Source: Bacteroidales bacterium | GTDB taxonomy: Bacteria > Bacteroidota > Bacteroidia > Bacteroidales > UBA3663 | Direction of reading: 5' to 3' | Length of the DNA stretch: 5,255 nucleotides | Assembly: GCA_017632695.1 (NCBI GenBank) | Contig: JAGBQS010000274.1 | Coordinates: 1-5,255, forward strand | In this document: in pieces, positions 1 through 3,915 of the stretch | Layout: each line of letters begins with the position of its first letter | Position numbering within the stretch: the first letter of the stretch is position 1 | The notes under the pieces: generated by a model | Databases searched by the model: none | Seen by the model: the letters and a program-made list of their open reading frames with translations, nothing else | Told to the model about the DNA's origin: nothing | Position numbers and translations under genes: made by a program

Positions 1-58
1 ATTCACTAAAAAAAGTGAACTCCATTATTCTTGGAACTCACTTTAAGTGACTCCCGCG
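1..58. repeat. Tandem repeat copy A: tRNA 3' end plus terminator
   Basis: Matches 81-138 at about 53 of 59 aligned columns (four mismatches, two single-base gaps). It covers the terminator hairpin and the acceptor 3' strand of the tRNA (ctcccgcg on the plus strand). The repeat period is 80 bp. Because position 1 already lies inside the unit, further copies could exist to the left. Confidence 0.85.
8..44 (-). terminator. Second terminator hairpin (repeat copy A)
   Basis: Near-copy of the tRNA terminator. GTGAGTTCCA (41-32) pairs with TGGAGTTCAC (24-15) around a 7-base loop, then T7. Relative to copy B, one G-C pair is replaced by G-U, so the stem is preserved despite substitution. It would act as a second, back-up stop for tRNA transcripts. 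Confidence 0.7.
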
Positions 59-75
59 ATTACTTTGGCAACCTT
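49..75 (-). pseudogene. Possible remnant of a second tRNA-Arg 3' end
   Basis: Read on the minus strand, 75-49 gives AAGGTTG, six unrelated bases, TAATC, then GCGGGAGTC. The functional tRNA reads AAGGTTG, then its T arm ending GAATCCC, then GCGGGAGTC. Both edges match, in the same order and nearly the same spacing (27 against 29 bases), but the T arm is destroyed and no D or anticodon arm remains. It is best read as a decayed tRNA tail; an attachment-site scar is an alternative. Confidence 0.4.
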
Positions 76-80
76 GCGGG

Positions 81-138
81 ATTCACTAAAAAAAGTGAGC
101 TCCATTAATCTGGAACTCACTTTTTTGTGACTCCCGCG
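81..138. repeat. Tandem repeat copy B: tRNA 3' end plus terminator
   Basis: The intact copy, containing the terminator and the last ~11 bases of the tRNA-Arg gene; partner of 1-58. Similarity to copy A drops inside the T arm of the tRNA. Confidence 0.85.
88..126 (-). terminator. Terminator of tRNA-Arg (repeat copy B)
   Basis: On the minus strand GTGAGTTCCA (120-111) pairs at all ten positions with TGGAGCTCAC (104-95), one being T-G, around the loop GATTAA. Flanking A6 and T7 runs extend the stem and give a U-run after it. Because T6 also follows the stem on the plus strand, it could terminate in both directions. It begins two bases after the tRNA discriminator. Confidence 0.85.
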
Positions 139-201
139 GGATTCAAACCCACAACCTTCTGATCCGTAGTCAGATGCTCTATTCAGTTGAGCTAGGGAGC
201 C
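128..201 (-). tRNA. tRNA-Arg, anticodon ACG
   Basis: A full 74-nt cloverleaf can be drawn. The acceptor stem is GGCTCCC/GGGAGTC (one G-U pair), the D arm GCTC-AACTGAATA-GAGC, and the anticodon arm TCTGA-CTACGGA-TCAGA with anticodon ACG (Arg, CGN codons; A34 presumably converted to inosine). The variable loop is AGGTT, the T arm GTGGG-TTTGAAT-CCCGC, and the discriminator base A. CCA is not encoded; the gene continues ACAAAA, so CCA must be added enzymatically. Odd point: D-loop position 19 is A rather than G, and T-loop position 56 is T rather than C, so the usual G19-C56 tertiary pair becomes A19-U56. Terminator follows immediately. Confidence 0.95.
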
Positions 202-264
202 ATTTTGTTGTTAGACGCCGCGAAGTTATGGCTTTTTTGTGAGAAAACCAAACTATCGCGGCAA

Positions 265-297
265 AAAAGATAAAATATGGGTTATAATCGACCCAAA
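265..297 (-). promoter_or_regulatory. Candidate Bacteroidetes-type promoter for tRNA-Arg
   Basis: On the minus strand TTTG (297-294) is followed after 21 bases by TATCTTTT (272-265). This resembles the Bacteroidetes -33 TTTG / -7 TAnnTTTG consensus with one mismatch at the last base. Transcription would start around 258 and give a leader of about 55 nt before the tRNA 5' end at 201. The rest of 202-341 holds no supported gene. Confidence 0.3.
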
Positions 298-304
298 CTA
301 TGAA

Positions 305-328
305 AATTCGCTAACTGAAGTTGTCAGC
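305..328 (-). terminator. Possible weak terminator after the AraC-type gene
   Basis: On the minus strand, 13 bases after the AraC-type stop codon, GCTGAC (328-323) pairs with GTTAGC (315-310) through six pairs, one of them G-U, around a 7-base loop. The tail GAATTTTC is only modestly U-rich. This is a weak candidate; transcripts may continue into the tRNA. Confidence 0.25.
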
Positions 329-341
329 CAAGCATGTTACG

Positions 342-1577
342 TTACAGGATTGCCAAATCGTCGAAGGGCTGCATGTAGATCTGATAGGAACGCAGCTGCC
401 TGGACATCTGATCGACACTCTGGAAGCCGCATTGCATGGCTATTTCGGTCACTTCCTCATCTTTATATACCATCCTGTAGCGACGCAGATACTCACAACG
501 CTGAATGATTACATACTCCTCGTATGATACGTGATACAGAATCCGGATGAGATTCTCCAGTCCCCTTCGGGTAATACCCAGTGCACTTGCCAGACTGAAA
601 CTGCTGAATCCGGGCTGCAAATAGTACAGATTCTCGCGCATCAGCACCAGCAGATCGTCGCGAAGATTGAGCGTACGGTAGCTCTCCGACTCCATATCAT
701 CGTCCATCTCGGAAACAACCTTGCCTTTATGCAGTCTGATACTCTCGACATCGGAAACAGCCACCGGCATATCGGCAAACCTTGGATGCGGATGTGTAGG
801 CTTTCCGCGGAAAATACAGGGACGGCGCAGCTTCATGCCCAACGTTCCTAACCAGAATGTACACAGACACGTACCCAAACAGATCAGGGAGTAAACCATT
901 GAATGAGCCTTCAGATACTGTCCTCCGGTGGTTACACGACAATTGAAAATCAGAACCTGAATCATGAAAATGACAAATAACAGATGCATCGGCCGGATCG
1001 GAGCTTTACCTGACAGCCATCGGAAAAATACCCGTGGGGTAAAATCTGTATACCACAACAGATAAATAAGATAGACAAAACTGATCAACTGTCCGATTCC
1101 GCAAAGAATGGCGAGCAATTTGATGGCAATGAACGTAAACAGTTCATATTTGTGTATATCGAAGTTGTCCAATCCCGATGGAAGCATACGCCCGTGTGCC
1201 ATATAATCGAGTGCATTGTCAAATCCCAACCCCGAATAATTCATCAGCTCCAGCAGCAGTAAAAGCGTTGGCAGCAGATAGATCCAAAACAGGTAGAAAC
1301 CGGGCCTCTGCCTGTTGGTAACGAGCGACCAGGCCAAAACGCAGGTCGAAATCGGAATCGCAATCGCAAAGAACGACATCACTACGTATGAGACAACAAC
1401 AGCCGAAGCCGGTGAATAGGGGAAGACGACGAATGCGTCGCAGATAAAGTAGCCCGCAAAATTCAGCAACACTGCTATCAAAAGCCGTTGCGACAGGGTC
1501 TTGTAACGCTTGGATGTCACCATGGCTGCCATTACCAATGCCACCAGAACAGGCAGGAAAAAGATAATAATTTCCAT
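342..1577 (-). CDS. Membrane-embedded AraC-type transcriptional regulator (about 7 TM helices + C-terminal HTH)
   Basis: A 411-residue protein, probably a one-component sensor that detects a signal in or across the inner membrane and binds DNA in the cytoplasm. Hydrophobic stretches fall at about 2-20, 31-52, 58-86, 93-113, 146-175, 196-212 and 226-248, suggesting seven membrane helices. A polar, acidic linker follows (about 250-300, with MDDDMESES). The last ~105 residues are an AraC/XylS-type DNA-binding domain: first helix-turn-helix FSLASALGITRRGLENLIR (about 327-345), linker helix with YEEYVIIQRCEYLRRYRM, second helix-turn-helix VTEIAMQCGFQSVDQMSRQLR (about 376-396). The family's usual final G-x-x-P-xx-[FY] segment is not conserved (YQIYMQPFDDLAIL). 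I recognise no ligand-binding fold in the membrane part, and the signal and targets are unknown. The ATG start puts the first helix at the very N-terminus; no Shine-Dalgarno is evident. It follows the HAD gene by 98 bp on the same strand and may be transcribed separately or by read-through. Confidence 0.85.
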   Translation of the reverse strand: MEIIIFFLPVLVALVMAAMVTSKRYKTLSQRLLIAVLLNFAGYFICDAFVVFPYSPASAVVVSYVVMSFFAIAIPISTCVLAWSLVTNRQRPGFYLFWIYLLPTLLLLLELMNYSGLGFDNALDYMAHGRMLPSGLDNFDIHKYELFTFIAIKLLAILCGIGQLISFVYLIYLLWYTDFTPRVFFRWLSGKAPIRPMHLLFVIFMIQVLIFNCRVTTGGQYLKAHSMVYSLICLGTCLCTFWLGTLGMKLRRPCIFRGKPTHPHPRFADMPVAVSDVESIRLHKGKVVSEMDDDMESESYRTLNLRDDLLVLMRENLYYLQPGFSSFSLASALGITRRGLENLIRILYHVSYEEYVIIQRCEYLRRYRMVYKDEEVTEIAMQCGFQSVDQMSRQLRSYQIYMQPFDDLAIL

Positions 1578-1588
1578 AAGCGATAAAG

Positions 1589-1611
1589 GTTAAATCGGTT
1601 TCAGGTTAAAT
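1589..1611. repeat. Paired 8-bp direct repeat ggttaaat before the AraC-type gene
   Basis: The sequence ggttaaat occurs at 1589-1596 and again at 1604-1611, a 15-bp period, starting 12 bp upstream of the ATG of the membrane AraC-type gene. AraC-family proteins often bind direct half-sites, so this is a candidate autoregulatory site, but it could be chance in an AT-rich leader. The rest of the 98-bp gap (1578-1675) shows no clear promoter or terminator. Confidence 0.35.
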
Positions 1612-1675
1612 ATTTCTATGATTTATCTTTTTAATAGGGAATCTCAATTTGACTGCGGCTTGAAAGAACGGGGCA

Positions 1676-2368
1676 CTACAGGGCGAAATGCGTAGCAACG
1701 ACGGTCTCAAACCTTTGCGCCAGTTCCTCCATGCTGCCAAGAACCAGATCGGCTCCGGCGTCTGTGAGCACCTGCGGATCGAGTGGACCCGTATTCACTC
1801 CGATGGTAAAGATTCCGGCTGCATGACCTGCCTGAACTCCCATCGGTGCGTTTTCGACCACAATAGCCTCCGAGGGAGCAATGCCGCCCGCCTTCTGCAG
1901 TCCCATCAGATAAGGGTAAGGATGCGGCTTGCCCTGGCCGATGGGGCAGTCTTTGGCCGAAACGATGTGATCGGACGTGAACACACCCGGATACTCACGC
2001 GAAAGCTTATCGATGAGCGAAGCCTGTCCGCTACCGGTTACCAGCACTGGCGTCAGGTGCATCGCTCCCACTTTCCGGAGCACGTCGTACGCTCCGGACA
2101 TGGCTTCGGCCGGACCCAGTTGCGTAAAGCATGTCGACTTCTCCCTGTAGATGGTCTCAATCTCGTATTCGGTAGCATGCCGTCCGCGCTGCTCACAAAA
2201 CAGCGCATCGATGGTCTGTGCACCCGTCGAACCCTCGTAAAGATAAAACAGGGTACGGTCGCAGACGAAACCATGATGTTCACACATGGTCTGATACCAG
2301 GCTTCTGCATGGTTCTTCATAGAGTCGAACAGGACTCCGTCCATGTCGAACAAAACTGCTTTCAGCAT
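1676..2368 (-). CDS. HAD-family phosphatase, beta-phosphoglucomutase-like; probable BT2127-type pyrophosphatase
   Basis: A 230-residue cytoplasmic Mg-dependent phosphohydrolase of the haloacid dehalogenase superfamily, subfamily I with an alpha-helical C1 cap (about residues 15-85). Motif I is LFDMDGVLFDS with nucleophile Asp8 and acid/base Asp10. Motif II is VTGSG (Thr111), motif III GKPHP (Lys147), motif IV VVENAPMG (Glu172, Asn173). The cap substrate loop is YEGSTG (Glu45). The protein aligns throughout, from memory, with Bacteroides thetaiotaomicron BT2127, an inorganic pyrophosphatase; that enzyme also has Asn at the second motif IV position and Glu in the cap loop (Glu47). BT2127 as I recall it has Arg after EG (EGRTG), whereas Ser47 stands here, so substrate preference may differ. 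The ATG lies 4 bp after the hydrolase stop; AGTAAGAAG just before it may aid initiation. The stop is TAG. Family is very secure; substrate is inferred. A hexose-phosphate mutase role is less likely because of the short terminal extensions and the ENA motif. Confidence 0.9.
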   Translation of the reverse strand: MLKAVLFDMDGVLFDSMKNHAEAWYQTMCEHHGFVCDRTLFYLYEGSTGAQTIDALFCEQRGRHATEYEIETIYREKSTCFTQLGPAEAMSGAYDVLRKVGAMHLTPVLVTGSGQASLIDKLSREYPGVFTSDHIVSAKDCPIGQGKPHPYPYLMGLQKAGGIAPSEAIVVENAPMGVQAGHAAGIFTIGVNTGPLDPQVLTDAGADLVLGSMEELAQRFETVVATHFAL

Positions 2369-2372
2369 CTTC

Positions 2373-3809
2373 TTACTTTCTGTATATTTTCCGTCCGGAT
2401 GATACCTGTATGCCCCTCATACTGTCGGCAACAGGTCGTCCGGACAAATCGCAAATCATACCGGTTGTCTGTCCTGAATCTGCGCTCACGGCATCCAGTC
2501 CGGTTGTCGGCAAGGTCACATACTTGCCGATAAAGTCGTACATCTTTTTCAGGCTTTCGGTGTCCTGCGGCACCGAGTGACCGGTACCGTAATCCTTCAG
2601 CACTTCGGTTTCGACTTCCAGCTGATCCAGCAGGCCCTTCAGAAAGGCAGCCTGGGTAGCATAGTTGGAATCATCGTCGCTGTTATAGAAAAACAGGCAG
2701 GGTGCCGAAGCCTTGGTTCCGATGGTAGCGTGTGCGCCCTGAACGGACCATCCGTTAGCAGGGAACGCCGATACGTAACCGGCCATCTTCTGATACTCGT
2801 TGGTCGTAGTCGACATCTGCTGATAGCTAAACACACCTGGACCCAGAACGGCTACCGATATGCTGCTGCTTTCGTCCGGGTAACAGCCCCGTTCGGACGA
2901 TTCGAGCGCTTCCAGCTTGCTATCGCCAACCAGCAGCGAAGCGGCGGTTGATCCGCGCGAAAAGCCCGTAGCGGCCACTTCGCCATTCAAGCCCAATTCC
3001 TTGCCGATAGCGCGAACGGTACGCACCGCCGACTTGACCTTCCTGTAGGAATCCGGATTCACCTCGATGGAAGCCAAGCTCTTGTTGGCTCCGCCTGAAT
3101 ACTTGCCGTTGCCCCAGGTGCAATACTTCGGATGATCGCAGATAGCCCACGCCATACCGATGGCCGAAGCTCCCTCCAGAACCGAATCGCGGAAAGCGCC
3201 GAACGTATAGCCCAGGTACATCCGTTTGTTCGGATTGGCATGTTCGCTGTTGCTGTACGAAAAACTGACAAGCACGGGAACCGGCTGCGAGGGATTGGCC
3301 GGATAAACCAGATCCAGATACAGGGAATCGCCGGCTGTCTGGGCGTAACTGTCCGGAAGATTATAAACCGTAGGATCGTCCAGATAATAGCCCACATCCC
3401 GTCGGATCCGGTAACCCTCCATCAGAATATAGGCCCTGTCGGCCGAAATATTCGCGGTACCGCAAAACGATCCGCTCTGCAAAGCCGCATTGATTGCCTG
3501 AATATCGAGATTCAGATACGGGGAAACGGCTTTCTCGTGATTGGCATAGTCAATCTCGATGACCCGATATCCCTGCGTACGCAACCAGGCAACGTCTTCG
3601 GCATTGGAGTTCTGTCCGATTTTCCGGAATCCCAGATTCTCCAGATACACGACGGTCATGTACTTTCCTCCCGCATCCTTGGCTGCCGTTCCGATGGCTT
3701 CGGAAGCGGTATAATTCAGAGCCGTTCCGGTAGCAGTACTGGTCCACGTACCCGTTCCACCCCAAAGCAGAGCAGGAATCAGACATGCAAGAGAAAACAG
3801 GAGACGCAT
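2373..3809 (-). CDS. Secreted alpha/beta hydrolase (esterase-like) with Bacteroidetes C-terminal tail
   Basis: A 478-residue exported serine hydrolase of unknown substrate. Residues 1 to about 17 form a signal peptide (MRLLFSLACLIPALLWG), so it should act outside the cytoplasm. An alpha/beta-hydrolase core begins near DLVYPA...VPVLVSFSYSN (about 166-187). The nucleophile elbow is GFSRGS with Ser284 on an E-V-A-A-T strand. Candidate acids are Asp378-380 in NSDDDSNY, and the likely catalytic His is His411 in GTGHSVP, giving the expected Ser-Asp-His order. Residues about 450-478 (ICDLSGRPV...RGIQVSSGRKIYRK) resemble the DLsGR/GIYxvnGkK tail of many Bacteroidales secreted proteins, including type IX sorting domains, but in a short form. 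The first 130 residues match nothing I recognise. Cys224 and Cys230 could form a disulfide. The ATG start fits the signal peptide; the leader GATAAGCG is only weakly Shine-Dalgarno-like. The gene ends 4 bp before the HAD gene, implying co-transcription and coupled translation. Esterase is the best guess; acyl-peptidase or another hydrolase is possible. Confidence 0.85.
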   Translation of the reverse strand: MRLLFSLACLIPALLWGGTGTWTSTATGTALNYTASEAIGTAAKDAGGKYMTVVYLENLGFRKIGQNSNAEDVAWLRTQGYRVIEIDYANHEKAVSPYLNLDIQAINAALQSGSFCGTANISADRAYILMEGYRIRRDVGYYLDDPTVYNLPDSYAQTAGDSLYLDLVYPANPSQPVPVLVSFSYSNSEHANPNKRMYLGYTFGAFRDSVLEGASAIGMAWAICDHPKYCTWGNGKYSGGANKSLASIEVNPDSYRKVKSAVRTVRAIGKELGLNGEVAATGFSRGSTAASLLVGDSKLEALESSERGCYPDESSSISVAVLGPGVFSYQQMSTTTNEYQKMAGYVSAFPANGWSVQGAHATIGTKASAPCLFFYNSDDDSNYATQAAFLKGLLDQLEVETEVLKDYGTGHSVPQDTESLKKMYDFIGKYVTLPTTGLDAVSADSGQTTGMICDLSGRPVADSMRGIQVSSGRKIYRK

Positions 3810-3826
3810 CGCTTATCTTTTTGTTT

Positions 3827-3844
3827 GGTATAACAGCTTATACC
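3827..3844. promoter_or_regulatory. Palindrome upstream of the secreted hydrolase
   Basis: ggtataa - cagc - ttatacc is a perfect 7-bp inverted repeat with a 4-base centre, ending 18 bp before the hydrolase ATG. It could be an operator for a dimeric regulator or a small hairpin in the mRNA leader. No convincing Bacteroidetes promoter (TTTG / TAnnTTTG) could be placed around it. The symmetry is plain, but its function is inferred. Confidence 0.4.
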
Positions 3845-3876
3845 TTTAAATAAAAAATACCTATAAATAAAAAGTA
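3843..3876. repeat. Tandem pair of 17-bp AT-rich repeats
   Basis: Two directly adjacent 17-bp units, 3843-3859 (cctttaaataaaaaata) and 3860-3876 (cctataaataaaaagta), match at 15 of 17 positions. The right-hand copy supplies the U-rich tail of the pgi terminator and the left-hand copy extends towards the hydrolase gene. This looks like a local duplication. Whether it does anything beyond lengthening the AT-rich leader cannot be told from the sequence. Confidence 0.75.
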
Positions 3877-3903
3877 CCCGCGGGAGCCTTCCGACCCCCA
3901 CGG
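3862..3903 (-). terminator. Rho-independent terminator of pgi
   Basis: On the minus strand, 13 bases after the pgi stop, CCGTGGGGGTC (3903-3893) pairs over all 11 positions with GGCTCCCGCGG (3888-3878), including three G-U wobbles. The loop is GGAA, a GNRA-type tetraloop. The stem is followed by GTACTTTTTATTTATAG, a U-rich tail. On the plus strand no T-run follows the stem, so it should act mainly on pgi transcripts. It separates pgi from the hydrolase-HAD pair downstream. Confidence 0.85.
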
Positions 3904-3915
3904 ATTATGAATCTG

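Noticed and set aside
1..138. Integron attC-like or CRISPR-like array
   Set aside because: Only two copies are seen, each is explained by tRNA end plus terminator hairpin, there are no spacers of regular length and no integrase or cas gene in view.
239..508. Plus-strand open frame starting GTG in the gap before the AraC-type gene
   Set aside because: Two thirds of it overlaps the AraC-type coding region antisense, it starts at GTG without a ribosome site, and the product resembles nothing known. The lysine-rich first ~35 residues look faintly gene-like but are not enough.
1572..1584. Nine-base complementarity between the leader of the AraC-type gene (ATCGCTTAT) and the leader of the hydrolase (ATAAGCGAT), both reaching into the start codon
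   Set aside because: Nine bases between AT-rich leaders could easily be chance, and nothing else supports mRNA-mRNA pairing.
1688..2533. 281-residue plus-strand open frame opposite the HAD gene
   Set aside because: Antisense to a well-supported HAD gene and the hydrolase 3' end; low-complexity shadow composition with many Arg, His and Ser.
3783..3809. Lipoprotein signal (SLAC) in the hydrolase N-terminus
   Set aside because: The Cys is at residue 9, leaving too short a signal peptide; the hydrophobic run continues after it, so an ordinary signal peptide is more likely.
3132..3833. 233-residue plus-strand open frame opposite the hydrolase
   Set aside because: Antisense to a gene with signal peptide, catalytic triad and family tail; no recognisable domain of its own.
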